Assembly: GCA_023614405.1 (NCBI GenBank) | Contig: CM042694.1 | Span: 476,629,392-476,693,391 of the forward strand | Reading direction: 5' to 3' | DNA: 64,000 nt | DNA from: Avena insularis | Taxonomy: Eukaryota > Streptophyta > Magnoliopsida > Poales > Poaceae | Shown: in pieces, positions 11,937 through 22,524 of the stretch | Layout: every line of letters starts with the position of its first letter | How positions within the stretch are numbered: the first letter of the stretch is position 1 | Made by a program: the position numbers and the translations under genes | The notes under the pieces: generated by a model | What the model saw: only the letters and a program-made list of their open reading frames with translations | Databases searched by the model: none | Told to the model about the DNA's origin: nothing

Positions 11937-12512
11937 TCAGAGATCTTCCGATGTCATGGACTCCCCTGTGGAAGCCGATGTATCAGTGTTCGTTCTGATT
12001 GCATCTAGCACCAAGTTTTTGTCGTCTCTAGCATCGGCAGAGGCGGATCTAGAGCCAACGTAGCCAAAAAAGTGAGATCCGTGCGCTCTGAGGTGGGTGA
12101 GACTCTCTTCATTGGCTTCCTCGAAACTTTTGATGGTCTTGAGGACAGCATCCATACTGGCGTTTCCACGCAGAAACATCTTCCTCATGGTGTGCCTCAG
12201 AAGCGATTTTCCTGCTCCAGCATCGGTAGAGCTGGATCCGGAGTTGTTGCAGCTTTGATCTTCGTGAGATTCGACCTCCTGAGGGAGATCTTCTTCATAT
12301 CCGATCTTCTCTTTCTCCACTATCTCCTCTTCAGGTGCGGGCTGGGTGGGATTACGGTTTTCTGAGATCCAGAACTCTGCCGCTTCCGCAGACAAAGCAG
12401 ATCCAGAAGTTTCTTCCGCCTCTATCATCACCTTTGCGGTGGGTTGTGCAGGTTCAGCAAAACTAAGGTAAACATCGATCTCCCTGAAAGACATGATGGT
12501 GTAGTTAGTCAC
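11937..12512 (-). pseudogene. Retrotransposon leader ORF, first part
   Basis: A 191-codon acidic frame starting about 140 bp downstream of the element F PBS. It is rich in Glu, Ser and Ala (EEEIVEKEKIGYEEDLPQEV), with one basic helical patch (LRHTMRKMFLRGNASMDAV). It resembles the disordered N-terminal part of gag-type proteins in wheat Gypsy elements; no catalytic motif is seen. It ends at a stop just before the 178-codon frame at 11358-11894, consistent with one ancestral frame broken by a nonsense change. Confidence 0.5.
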
Positions 12513-12650
12513 AACCTCCCTAGCTAGAATCTAGGTCTACTCGAGAAGATGAGAGGGACGTCGCTGGCGTAGAGGATCCGGCCAACAACGATCATTCTCC
12601 GATTCCAATTCGTGCAGATTTCGCTCGGATTGCAGATCCGAAGGTCACCT

Positions 12651-12668
12651 GCCCCACGGTGGGCGCCA
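12651..12668 (-). other. Primer-binding site of Gypsy element F
   Basis: The minus strand reads TGGCGCCCACCGTGGGGC, thirteen bases inside the LTR end at 12682. This is a common Gypsy PBS type in grasses. Confidence 0.75.
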
Positions 12669-12681
12669 ACTTTCTTCGGAT

Positions 12682-13183
12682 TGAGGACAAGTACACCATG
12701 AGGGGGTCCTCGAGGCATGGAAATATGTGGGGTGTGAAATGTACGGTGTTCTCCAACGGTGATCACACAAGCTTACCCAGGTTCGAATCCGCCTGCGATG
12801 AACGGATCCTACTCCTGCTAGCAATCCAGTATAACGACAGAGCCAGAAGTACACATTACAAGGTAGGTTTCGTCTGGGCGAGTTGAGGTTGGTTGGTCAA
12901 TGACCTAAAGGCTTATCCCTAGGATGACTTATATAGCCATCTGGTCCTAGGGTTACACGAGAATCCTATCCGGCTATGATACAGAGTCGGTTACATAGTA
13001 CATCTTGGACTACAAGTATTCCTACATGCCTAAGTTGGTAAGTATTTTGGGCTTTCCCATAGCCAGATGGGCTTCCAACTTCTCTGCCTGACTGGGTCGC
13101 TCGTGAAGCATAGCTCAAACCCGAAGTGGGCCACCCTGGTCAGCGATTCACAATGGGTATACCTGGAAAGTATATCACCAACA
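12682..13183 (-). repeat. 5' LTR of Gypsy element F
   Basis: A 502-bp repeat that reads TGTTGGTGATATAC at its minus-strand start and ends TCCTCA. The internal order (a GGGGTCCTC block, a TTACCCAGGTTC block, a TATATAG at 12929-12935 on the plus strand, and a GATATACT terminus) is shared with the solo LTR at 43375-43901, so both belong to one family. Confidence 0.7.
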
Positions 13184-14150
13184 CCTATGCAGTTGCCCCC
13201 ACTCGCATGCCACTTCTCCAAGTCACGAGTCACCAGGACAATTCCTCATCACCACCTAGACTTGAACCACCATTGTCAGTCCTTAGATCTCGGTCTCCAT
13301 GACATTCTCTGTCAGCACCATGGAACGATAACATGCCCCATGATATTAATAGCCAACAGAGCTTCGAAGTGCTCCCTATGAACCCAAATGGTCAGAGTAA
13401 AACATGGGTACGCACAACCGAATCCCACCCGATCCAGCAATCTCTCGGCATGAACCCACTATGGAGTTCGCCGGCAGATCCTTCTGGAACACGGCATAGA
13501 AACTAGATCAATGGAGACAAACATCAAGAAGATCTTTGTCTTGGCTTGAGAGGAATCCTAGGACCACCTCCTTTATTGAAACCGAGCCATTATCCCCCAC
13601 GCCACCACCGGCAACTAGCAGGATCCGCCGCTCGACGGCAATACCACCCGGCCGACCCCTCCGTCAGAGAAGGAGGTCACCACCACCATGCCGAGGATAG
13701 ATGCCCCAAGCGTCCTCATGTCGCAGACATGGCCCGGGGAACCCTGAGCGAGCAAGCGTCGGGCAACGAAAGACCAGCAGATGCGACCTGTCTAGGCCCA
13801 TCTGGGCCGAGATCGGGACCCGAACCCCTACCACCGCTTGTTACCCTCCAATGTTCATCGAGGTCCTCCGGTCGCCGCCAGCCATGACACCACCGTCAAC
13901 ACCGGCCAGGTGCGGGTGTTGCTGCCGGCACGAGCTCATGCCCCCACGCCTAATCGTGGCCGAGGTAACCGCCACGCCACCAGGGATTTGCCCGGCGATG
14001 CCCCGGGTGACGATGGTGGGCAGGAAGGCAGAGGAAGGGTCGGTCGAGGAAGGGGAGGGGAGGAGGCCGCCCGGCACGGCATGACGCTACCGCGCGGGTG
14101 CGGGGGGAGGTTAGGTGTGGGAGGAGGTCACCTTTGTGATCATTAAATGC
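13184..14150. other. GC-rich unassigned sequence
   Basis: About 970 bp of GC-rich DNA just outside element F. Several overlapping reading frames occur on both strands with biased composition (Pro, Arg, Gly), as expected from base composition alone. I recognise no protein family, splice pattern or transposon terminus. It could be a captured gene fragment or the inside of an old transposon. Confidence 0.3.
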
Positions 14151-14217
14151 GTATGACAAGCTGTTTGCAAAGTGTTGCAAATCTGTTGTTATCTAAACTT
14201 CAGATTCAAATTCTTTA

Positions 14218-15257
14218 TTATGTGGATTTAAAAAGATTGGATGTTTGTAACATTCCAATATATTTCCTGGTATTGATTGTGGTTTTTCCCTCTAATGCCA
14301 AAAAATGATCCTCATCAAATATTGAATCATCATACCAGGCTGTAAACAAGTCCCTTTTTAGGGGTTCTAAATATTTTATAACTGGCGGAGAACTATATCC
14401 CACATAGATTTCTAATTTTTTATGTAGACCATGCAAGTACGCTGCGGTGGTGATATCGGTATATATACATCGCGGCCAAACTTTTGTAGGTGGGAAATAC
14501 TTGGCTGATTGCCTCGTACTATGAGAAATCGGGAATTCTCATGATATGCAATTGGTATGACTTATATTAGATCCACGGCATGCAAAACCACATGTCCCTT
14601 AATAAGAGGTTGGTAAATTGCAATTCTATGTTAGTGGTCTAGTATTCAACATTACTCTTTTGATTAAAGATTATGTAATTCCATTTTGAGTATGAACATA
14701 AGATACCGAATGTTATAGATGAAAATCCATACAATAATCATTAGGTGCACGTGAACTAAATTCAGCTACATTATTCATTTTTATTGTTTTTATCCTATGT
14801 TCATGATAATTTGTTTGTAATTTATTAATTTAAGCAATTAACTTGGCTAAGGCATTGTTACGTGTGGTAATAAACACACATGTGATCATCTAGTGGATCT
14901 ATCAATTAGCACCACGAAGTACCAAATGCTCAGATGTATTGGATCACATATATCTCATTTAATTCTTCTAAGAAAATTAAGTGACTCGTTTTTAACTTTG
15001 AGGTAGGATGGCTTAATTATTAGTTTTCCCTTAGCACATGTAGTGCATACAAAATCTGATGATTTGAGAAATCTTATAATTGGTAAATTGTCACAAACAG
15101 AATTGTTTATAATTTTTCTCATCATAGCTATTCCAGAATGACCAAGGTGATCATGCCAAATCTTGAATTTATCAAGATTTAAAAGAATTATTTTGTACGC
15201 AATATAAGCTACAAATTTTATGTATGTAAAGTATGACAAAGATATTGAAAGTGACAA
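14218..15257 (-). pseudogene. Degenerate Copia pol fragment (pre-integrase to linker)
   Basis: Two minus-strand pieces of one Copia polyprotein. At 15257-14955 the motif WHDHLGHSGIAMMRKII followed by CTTCAKGKL is the GAG-pre-integrase zinc-binding block. At 14436-14218, KLEIYVGYSSPPVIKYLEPL is the conserved segment between integrase and reverse transcriptase. The intervening part (the integrase core) is unreadable, with many stops and indels, and no LTRs are seen nearby. The fragment is older and more decayed than any other Copia copy in the window. Confidence 0.75.
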
Positions 15258-15610
15258 TTGTAGTTTATTGATGGATTCATTCAGGTATTTATAGGTCTTG
15301 AACGGGTGTTTAAAATGTCAGTTACATGTGCTTCGCGTCTTCTGTAAAAGACGCGGAGACGGTTCGTTGTGCACATCGTTTGGGCAACACGAAAATCTAA
15401 CTACTACGTGGAATATTATTAGGAATTTACTAACTACCTTATTAGTCTTAACGCTAACTTATTTCTAATACTAATGGCCGTCGCATCTATTTATATGGGT
15501 GTGGCCTATAAATAGGACCCGAGCCCCAAGGAGTATGGTTGGTTCTAGATTTGAGATATGTCTTGTGAAATTTTGGTTGTGCTATGTGCTTGAGAATCTG
15601 TTTAGTTGTG

Positions 15611-15761
15611 TTATTCATCAATATACTTTGTAAACTTCTATTTACCCTACCTTGATTCCTTATATCTCTACATTTCATGGTTTTATTTGTTTTATTTATC
15701 AATACTTTTGTAAACTTCTATTTGCCCTACCTTGATTGGTTATATCTCTATCTTTCATGGT
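15611..15761. repeat. Tandem duplication, two units of about 70 bp
   Basis: Unit one (15611-15681) and unit two (15692-15761) share most of their sequence, including GTAAACTTCTATTT, CCCTACCTTGATT and TTTCATGGT, with a period of 81 bp. It lies in AT-rich sequence with no recognised gene. Confidence 0.7.
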
Positions 15762-15976
15762 CTTTAAAATATGGTGTCTCCCTCGTGTTACTGCTCGACA
15801 CCCATAGCCTGAAGATACACATACACTTTAATTTAAAAAACACCCATCTTATTATGTTTTTCGCTACGAAAAAAATGTGTATAAAGATTTATAATGTTCC
15901 CTTTGATACTACAACTGGAAGGTAATGAGATAATGAACAAGAGGCAAAATACAGCTTGGTCGGACGCCATTGCACA
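15762..15976. other. AT-rich spacer, nothing recognised
   Basis: Between the tandem duplication and the first direct repeat. No credible coding frame, transposon end or RNA gene seen. Confidence 0.3.
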
Positions 15977-16341
15977 TAAGTGAACTTTTAGATATTCAAT
16001 TGGGATACAATTCAAATCTCGAATAGGTGGATGTCCAAGATTGATGGGTGTAGAAAGCCTATGTCCATCTATATTTTTTAGGGAATCACCGGTCTATTTC
16101 TCCCGAAACATCAATATTCACCATATGAATAACATGAGTAGTCAGCAATGCAACATAGGTTCAACTAAAGAAGAGCCTAGTTTCAACACACACCAAAACA
16201 AGTTTGCACCTTGTATCAAAATCAAAATTGGGTACTTGTTTTATCCGCCACCTACCGCATGTCTCCTCCGACTCCATACAATAATCAAAAGGTCCCTACC
16301 TCCTCTGCTTGTCAATCCGGTGTCGGGAGGGGATGGGGACC
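15977..16341 (+). repeat. Direct repeat copy 1 (unassigned, about 365 bp)
   Basis: Starts TAAGTGAAC and ends GGGGACCT. It is clearly homologous along its length to 17631-17991 in the same orientation, with substitutions and small indels. Shared landmarks are AATAGGTGGATGTCCAAGAT, AGAAAGCCTATGTCCA and TTGTTTTATCCGCCACCTA. It could be one terminal repeat of a short non-autonomous retrotransposon or a segmental duplication; no PBS was found. Confidence 0.65.
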
Positions 16342-17630
16342 TGCTTCAACATATCAACTTCATTCTTCAACACTTCAGTCTTCTGCAAATTCATCTCCTT
16401 CATCTCACCACCAAATCCTCCTCGGCACTTACATTATTAGCCTGAATCATGGTCGTTCTCATTCAAAACCCTTTTCTTAGAATCATCCATGAATTTTGTT
16501 AAATCAATTAGAGTACTTCTTATCAATCTTGTTCTTCTCATCATCTAGCTCCTTCACCATCTTTGCATTCGCAATCCTCTCATCGATTTTTGCACGGTTG
16601 TTGTCATGATACAATCTCCATAGTCTTTCTAATTCATTTTTGGTTGTTTCTAGCCATCTTCATCTAACCAAGCCACAAACCCACGGTTTGTGACTAGCTG
16701 CAAAATACACCAACATATTCTTGATACAAATCACTAGTAATAACTATAACTATATTGAACAAATAATAAGTTAAGTTTAACCATGGACGAGCCAATAGGT
16801 GACAAATTACAAGTTAAGACTTACATTCTACTTAGAACAGAGGTAGAACCTACTGTCACTGTTGCTTTATTCAAATGCAACACACTTGACATGCTCAAAC
16901 TTGTGGATGTGAGACAATCCAGTGTTATGCCGCATAATGTGGAGTCTTCGATGCAGTTTGGAGCATAGTCCATGTCCGTGAGGTATAATAGAGAAGAAAT
17001 TGCAAAGAAATAGAGTTGAAGCAAGAAAAAATCTGAAATATCAAATCGGAAGCAAACCCTAACCTAGAAAGGAATTGGGAAAAATTGAACTTACCCCTAG
17101 AAATGAGGGGCTCGAGCTCTCGACGCCATTCTATCTCGGCATGGCTACGCTGGGGACCACACAGATGGCCCGAGAAAGAGGACGCGCTTTTCTTGACGCG
17201 AACGTCGCCACTGCTAGCGCCGATGACCAAAACTGAGAGAGCTGGCTGCTACAGACGGATTGGGGAAGAGAGGTCGATGAGAGGGGTGGAATGGTGGTTT
17301 TGGTTTCACCGCTAAGTGGGAGGGTAGAAATAGGCGAGGGTTTCGGCGAGAGGTCACTGAATATCTCCCGCCCATTTTTCTCTGCAGGACAAAATCTCCC
17401 GCCAACTCCATGGTCATACGCACTCATGCGAGGAGCGGATCTCTTTCCATCGGGTCATGACGAGGGTGGCTCCTTGAAAATGACTAATTCAAGCGTTATC
17501 GTTGGGTCTGGCTACAGTATGCTTTATGGTTCGTGATGGCGCAAGCTGACCTCGCATGCGGGCATCCAAACTGGTCGTTGTTATCGTACATGGGCCTGCC
17601 TAGTGGTCCTACAGGCTACCGAACGTGCTC
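16342..17630. other. Sequence between the two direct repeats, unassigned
   Basis: About 1.3 kb. The minus strand near 16660-16490 can be read as a short charged helical segment (RLWRLYHDNNRAKIDERIAN) reminiscent of the C-terminal part of Myb/SANT-type transposon proteins, but it is broken and I do not assign it. The part from 17040 to 17540 is GC-richer with overlapping frames on both strands and no recognised family. Confidence 0.3.
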
Positions 17631-17991
17631 TAAGTGAACCTTCAAATATACAACTAGGATATAGTGCAAATCTTGAATAGGTGGATGTCCAAGATTAAGG
17701 GTGTAGAAAGCCTATGTCCACGGGTATTTTTTTTAGGAAATCTACAGGTATATTTCTTCCCCAAACATCACTATTCACCATATGTATAACATGAGTAGCA
17801 ACATAAGCTCAGCTAAATAAGAGCATAGTTCCAATACATACCAAGACAAGTTTGTACTTCGTATCAAGATCAAAATTGAGTTGCTTGTTTTATCCGCCAC
17901 CTAACGCCTGTCTCCTATGACCTCATTAAACTATCGATACGCCCGTCTCTCCTCTGCTTGTCTCTATGGTGGCGAGAGGGGATGGTGACCT
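17631..17991 (+). repeat. Direct repeat copy 2 (unassigned, about 361 bp)
   Basis: Partner of 15977-16341, same orientation, 1,654 bp apart start to start. Starts TAAGTGAACC and ends GGTGACC. Confidence 0.65.
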
Positions 17992-18547
17992 CAGACGTAC
18001 AATTGGCGTTGTAGTTAGGTTTCTGAAGCTAGAGTTTAGTCAACCGACAACGATTTTATATTGGCTAAGACGGCGTTGTGTAGAACAATAATAATAAGGT
18101 TTCACGTCACCTTGTTGGCAACGATGTCGCCAGTGTCATTGAGGATGACAGTTGGACTGGTGGATCTCATTTTGTCCAGTGTGTTGTAGGTTTGATGTCA
18201 GCAGATTTGTATAAATTCAAAGGTTCAAGGATGACTGCTTTGGCTCTAGGATGTTTTTGCTTGAGGGCATATCCTTGAGACTTGACAATTGTCATCAATA
18301 AAGTAAGCCCAACTTCGGCAGGCGAGCGACACGTTCTGACGGCGGTAGTGGTCGTTAGCTGACACTTCGATGTAAGTTTATATCCCACTCCCTTGTTTGA
18401 TCTTATTCATCAAATAGCACTCAGTTCATATATGTAAGTTTGTTCAATTATGTCTAGCCTATTCTATTTATGTAAAACTTTTTATAATAAACCCCGGTAC
18501 TTCTCCAAAGAAAATCGGGTAGTTTTCTTTGAGCCTCGATGAGTCCC
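17992..18547. other. Unassigned intergenic sequence
   Basis: No convincing gene or transposon end. A short minus-strand frame (18388-18167) has no recognised family. The Harbinger-type element begins just beyond. Confidence 0.3.
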
Positions 18548-18550
18548 TCA

Positions 18551-21183
18551 GAGCAACTCCAACAGCCGCGCTAAATCTCAGCGCTGTAAAATTGCTTTCG
18601 AGCACATGATTCTTGTTTAGTGCGCGGTGCATGTTTCTCATCCGCCGGAGGCGCTAAAATAGAGCGACATATGCCCCTCCACCAGACGCGCTAAAATGCA
18701 ACGCGCGCGCCAGCGCAAACAGCTATCCAACTCCACAGCGCATCAACAAGATCAAACAAAACAAAATAAATAGAAGAACAAAGGACTCTCAACAATCACC
18801 AAATATTTGTCTCTCGCACAACCAAGTTTAACACAAATTCAAGTTCAAGACTACATATTGACAAAGTGATAGAAGGTGGTGTGGGTGGACATAGTTCAAC
18901 ACAAACCAAGTTCAAGACTACATGTTGACACATCATTTGTCAATATCATCATAGGTATTGCCACTTCCATCATGTGCTTCTTCTCCTTGAGAGTCTTGGA
19001 CGGTGGTGTGGGTGGTGTTGGCATGTGACGAATCTCCGTACCATCAACATTGATATAAGGTGATGGATTCCCCATGAAGGCCATGCCATAGGCATCAACA
19101 TGAATCCTAGGTGATGGATTCACTATGGAGGCTATGAATACCCTCGGTGTTGCTCCCATGCCACCAAAGCCACCCATACCACCGAAGCCTCCCATGTTTC
19201 CGAGCCCCATGCTACACATGCCACCCATGCCACCATAACCTCCAAAAGCCCCAGGTGTTGCTCCCATGCCTCCAAAAACCTCCAAAGCCACCCATACCTC
19301 CAAATGCATTCATTCCTTCACTTTGGGCCTTCAAGTGGTTTGTCGCCATTCTTTTCTTGCCAACACTTCATCACGAGCAAGATTTATGTACTCCTTTTGC
19401 CTTTCATCCATGTTGGACGTGCCAATGGTAAAGAGCTTTCTCTCTTCATCAATAGGTGTGCTTGCTCGACGGCGGCCACCTTCTTCTCCTCCAAAGCCAA
19501 CTTCCTCTCCTCGGCCGCCGCAATCCTCTCCTCCAAAGCTACCCTACGCGCCTCGGCCTCGGCCTCCAATGTCATTGCCACCTTTTTATCTTCGTTGTAC
19601 TCCAACCTTGCATTGGCCATCCTATCCATAGCTTTTGCTATGTCATCATCACCGGCCTTCTTCCTCCTCATCAACTCCTTGGCGGCCTTCCTTCCAAGCA
19701 CGGGCCTTTTCGTGAATGCAACCGAGTGAGGAGTGGAGCTTCTCTTCTTGTTGTCATCACTTGATGCATCATCATATATGATTGTGGTGGCTTTTGCTTC
19801 GCTGGCATTCATCCCTAAGTTGTGCACATCCAACCCATCACGGCTTTTCCACTTCTCCTCGTTTGACAACTCGTCATAGCAATGGTGGAGCACAAATGAC
19901 TTGCCAACAATCTTATTCCCCTCCTTATCTTTCCTCCCTTGATCCTTGAACAATTTTTTGGCAATGGTGTTCTACATGGTGAACATAAGACAAGAATGAG
20001 TCGCGGATATGAACAAACATATGCGCATAAACATATGAGATGGATCACCCAACTTACCCTATCATCCAATGTCGTGCCACTTGGATTGATTACGTCGACA
20101 CCCCGCCAAAGCACTTGCCCATTTTTGACAATCGGTGTTTATGATCGACCACCGGGACCGAAGAGAATGATCAGTGCGCTCATTGCCACTTGTGTTGCGT
20201 GCATCGAAGAACTCCTTCATCATCGCCCAATAGGTGCCTCTTGATTGGTCGGTGCCAACCACCGGGTCCATGGCAACCGCCAACCATGATCGGCATAGCA
20301 ACCTATCCTCCTCGGCGGTGTAGTTAACCGTCCTACCAACCGCCGGCTCAATCAAACCTTCATCGTGCTCGTCCATCACATACTCTTCTTCTTCATCGCC
20401 ATTTCCATGCTCGGCGGCGAAAGATGAGCCAACATCCATGTGTGCCATGAATGTCTCATTGTCAACACTAAAATGTAAAATGACCACATATGAATATAGC
20501 AACGCTAGAATTCATGGCGAATGCATCTACCACACCAAAAAGATGAGTTTTTACCTTGTTGCCATTGTAGTCGGTTAGCGCGGTTGGGCCATCGGCGCGG
20601 CGCGGTGTGGTGGCGGTGGTAGACTTGTGAGACGTTGCTGTCTTGTTGTGGGAGGACGCCGCGAGTTGACCCGTTTCTCCGGCTTGCTGGCACCGCCTAC
20701 CACGGTCGCGGTTGTGCGCTTGCCGGTGTTGGCCTTTCCTTTCAGCGGTGGAGGCGCAGCGGCGCTGGTGGCAGCGGTAGTCGTGGTCGGCGCCAAACGG
20801 TTGAAGAAATGGCAGCCGGAGCTTCATGGCGGCGCCGGCGGTGCCCATGAGGTTAGGGTTCGCCGCCGCCACCGCAACTTCCACGCTGGCGGCGCCTCCG
20901 CCAGGGAACAAGTATTGCGGTGAGCTGGACGGATCCATCGCCGGGAAGTCGCCGGCGTGCGCGCATGCGAGGAAGAAACCGTGGCGCGGGGGAATTTCAG
21001 CGACGGTTGGTTCTTCGTGCGCGAGCGAAAGTGATAGAGCGCACTGGCGGCCGGGCACCAAATTTGAGGCGCGTGGGTGGGAAAATTGACGCGCGCCTGC
21101 TGGAGGACGAAAACTAGCCGCGCGTGCTATATCGATGATTATTTTTACAGCGCTGGGTTTTAGCGCGTGTGTTGGAGTTGCTC
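18551..21183. mobile_element. PIF/Harbinger-type DNA transposon carrying only the Myb-like gene
   Basis: Terminal inverted repeats of about 40 bp: the left end GAGCAACTCCAACAGCCGCG and the inverse complement of the right end (GAGCAACTCCAACACACGCG) share the first 14 bases, then GCGCTAAA and CAGCGCTGTAAAA. TCA at 18548-18550 and again at 21184-21186 is a 3-bp target duplication, the length used by PIF/Harbinger, although TTA/TAA is the usual sequence. Inside is a broken minus-strand Myb/trihelix-like gene (ORF1). No DDE transposase frame is found in 2,633 bp, so the element is non-autonomous. Confidence 0.8.
18896..20938 (-). pseudogene. Harbinger ORF1, Myb/trihelix-like DNA-binding protein, broken
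   Basis: Three exons can be modelled. Exon 1 is about 20938-20555, starting MDPSSSPQYLF with donor AAG|GTAAAA. Exon 2 is about 20467-20058, after TTTTAG and ending at GTAAGT. Exon 3 runs from 19971 after CATGTAG. Exon 2 holds the Myb-like core GRTVNYTAEEDRLLCRSWL with a second conserved tryptophan in RSRWSIINTDCQKW. Exon 3 holds FVLHHCYDELSNEEKW, an Ala/Glu/Arg-rich coiled coil and a Gly/Met-rich tail (GGMGGFGGMG). In Harbinger transposons this protein recruits the separate transposase to DNA ends. Breaks: exon 1 joins exon 2 out of phase onto a stop, exon 2 shifts frame near 20100, and the exon 3 end shifts near 19390. No transposase accompanies it. Confidence 0.7.
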
Positions 21184-21276
21184 TCATTAGTTGAGACGGG
21201 GAGAGCAGTATTGCTGTCCCGTTTGGCCCAAGAAAGCCCGTCTCTCCGAACGTTATTTGAGCCCGTCAGTCAGCAG

Positions 21277-21315
21277 CTGGAAGGCAAATTCAAAAAAAAA
21301 AAAAAACTGGAAGGC
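21277..21315 (+). mobile_element. Tiny poly(A) insertion flanked by a 9-bp repeat
   Basis: The 9-mer CTGGAAGGC occurs at 21277-21285 and again at 21307-21315, with AAATTC plus fifteen A residues between. This is what a severely 5'-truncated target-primed retroposon (LINE- or SINE-mediated) would leave. Confidence 0.45.
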
Positions 21316-21333
21316 GACCTAAGCTAGACGTTT

Positions 21334-21387
21334 AGTCCCATACTGCTTATTAACATAGCCAGACACATCGGACGAGGCTTTATATAG
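21334..21387 (+). promoter_or_regulatory. Plant snRNA promoter: upstream sequence element and TATA box
   Basis: AGTCCCATACTGC (21334-21346) resembles the plant snRNA upstream sequence element, consensus RTCCCACATCG. TTATATAG (21380-21387) lies about 34 bp further, roughly 30 bp before the U1 start at 21411. In plant U-snRNA genes a spacing of about four helical turns between the two elements specifies RNA polymerase II, which fits U1. The element has several mismatches to consensus, so promoter strength is uncertain. Confidence 0.7.
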
Positions 21388-21410
21388 GGCACCTGGTGCG
21401 ACCTACAAAC

Positions 21411-21570
21411 ATACTTACCTGGACAGGGTCAATGGGTGATCAAGAATACCTATGGCCTAGACTAGTGGCTTCCATTGCACTTGGGAGGAGCACTAGTCTA
21501 CCATCTCCCCCTGTGGGAGAATGGATGTCATAATTTGTTATAGAGAGGGTACGCGTTCGCGCAGATTTGC
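21411..21570 (+). ncRNA. U1 snRNA: U1 spliceosomal small nuclear RNA
   Basis: The RNA starts ATACTTACCT, the sequence that pairs with 5' splice sites, then GGACAGGGTCAATGGGTGAT and the stem-loop I region with the U1-70K-binding loop start GATCAAGAA. Further landmarks are CTCCCCCTGTGGGAG, a perfect stem-loop III-like hairpin, the Sm-site region TAATTTGTTA, and ACGCGTTCGCG in the terminal stem-loop. Length (about 160 nt) fits plant U1. Upstream element and TATA box lie at the expected distances. Odd points: the stem I bases after GAA (TACCTATGGCC) differ from the usual GGCCCATGGCC, and the 3' arm of the last stem (CAGATTTGC) no longer pairs well with its 5' arm. It could be a divergent functional copy or a recent pseudogene; U1 is multicopy in cereals. 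Confidence 0.85.
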
Positions 21571-22524
21571 ACAAAATATTTATGACTTGCACTGATTTGA
21601 ACAATTCAACATTGTTCAATACCATGTGCAGTTGCTTGGTCTAAGATGACCTCCCTTTGGACAACTACTACTGTTAGATTGCTCCAAGGTTTTACTCCTT
21701 GAAGCCTGACTAGCAGTAGCTGATCTACAAAAGTGTATTCCTAGGCTGCCATATTTCTCACAAAAAGATTGACGTTAAGGAAGCAAATGCTGGCGCAACA
21801 TAACGATGTGTGCAACTAACCTACTCCCCAACCAATTAAACTGAATTCCACAGGAACCAGCATATGTGAGTGCAAAACCATCAGGGGGATATGCAGTGAG
21901 GGAGAGACAATTGGATGGGTGCGAAGTGAATGACGTGCCAGAGAGCTCATATGTGAGTAGGAGAGTGCAGGACAAGAAGGGCTAGGGAAAATAGCTGCTA
22001 TGAACTTATTGAGCATACAAACACTTAACTTACTATAGGTGTAGTTAACTATGGGTTGCAACATATACTTAATTCTACAGCTGGTATAAGGCGATCTCAA
22101 CAGATCATCAAAGTACACTTAACACAACTTTGGATGTCGGTATATTTAGGACACATGTCAAAGCTGATATAAATGTTGTCAACATATCATCATCATCATA
22201 AAAACAAGACATGGTTCAGAACCTACAAATTGAGATACAGACTTTCCGACTATGTTTGAAGCAATAGAACAAGTTCTGTAAAACCACAACTTCAAGGGTT
22301 GGGGTAACACTATTGCGTCAAAGGTGATTATTGTAGCCCATGATGAAGCAACATAAAATCAAATATTTATTTCAAGCCTGTTGTATTTCCCTCTAGCAAA
22401 ACAAGTTACCATGGATTTGCAAAGGAACTAGGTGCATCAGCAAAAACAGACATAACAGCACACATCAGCTAAAAATTCACCGAGCTGATGGTTTGCAAGA
22501 TTTCTGCTACATGTACAACCTTGG
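21571..22524. other. Intergenic sequence, including probable 3' UTR of the OEP16-3-like gene
   Basis: The downstream ends of the U1 gene (plus strand) and the OEP16-3-like gene (minus strand) converge here. On the minus strand an AATAAA-type signal can be read near 22366, about 160 bp past the stop codon. No other gene is seen. Confidence 0.4.

Larger units (their letters stand above)
10471..13183 (-). mobile_element. 5' half of a minus-strand Gypsy element F
   Basis: In its own sense this holds a 5' LTR (13183-12682), a PBS (12668-12651), then a leader with two open frames and degraded sequence to about 10471. No gag core, protease or reverse transcriptase is recognised, and no 3' LTR is present. 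It therefore ends abruptly against the BARE-like LTR fragment. The LTR resembles the solo LTR at 43375-43901. PBS type and pre-gag frame suggest a Tat/Retand-like Gypsy, with low certainty. Confidence 0.6.

Noticed and set aside
11358..12512. Host gene encoding an acidic coiled-coil protein
   Set aside because: The frames follow an LTR and a primer-binding site in order and are broken by a stop, which fits a retrotransposon leader protein.
13546..14146. Overlapping GC-rich frames on both strands as a possible gene
   Set aside because: No family resemblance, no splice logic, and frames are open on both strands at once, as expected from base composition.
15611..15761. Start of a satellite or CRISPR-like array
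   Set aside because: Only two imperfect units occur and there is no spacer pattern; this is eukaryotic AT-rich DNA.
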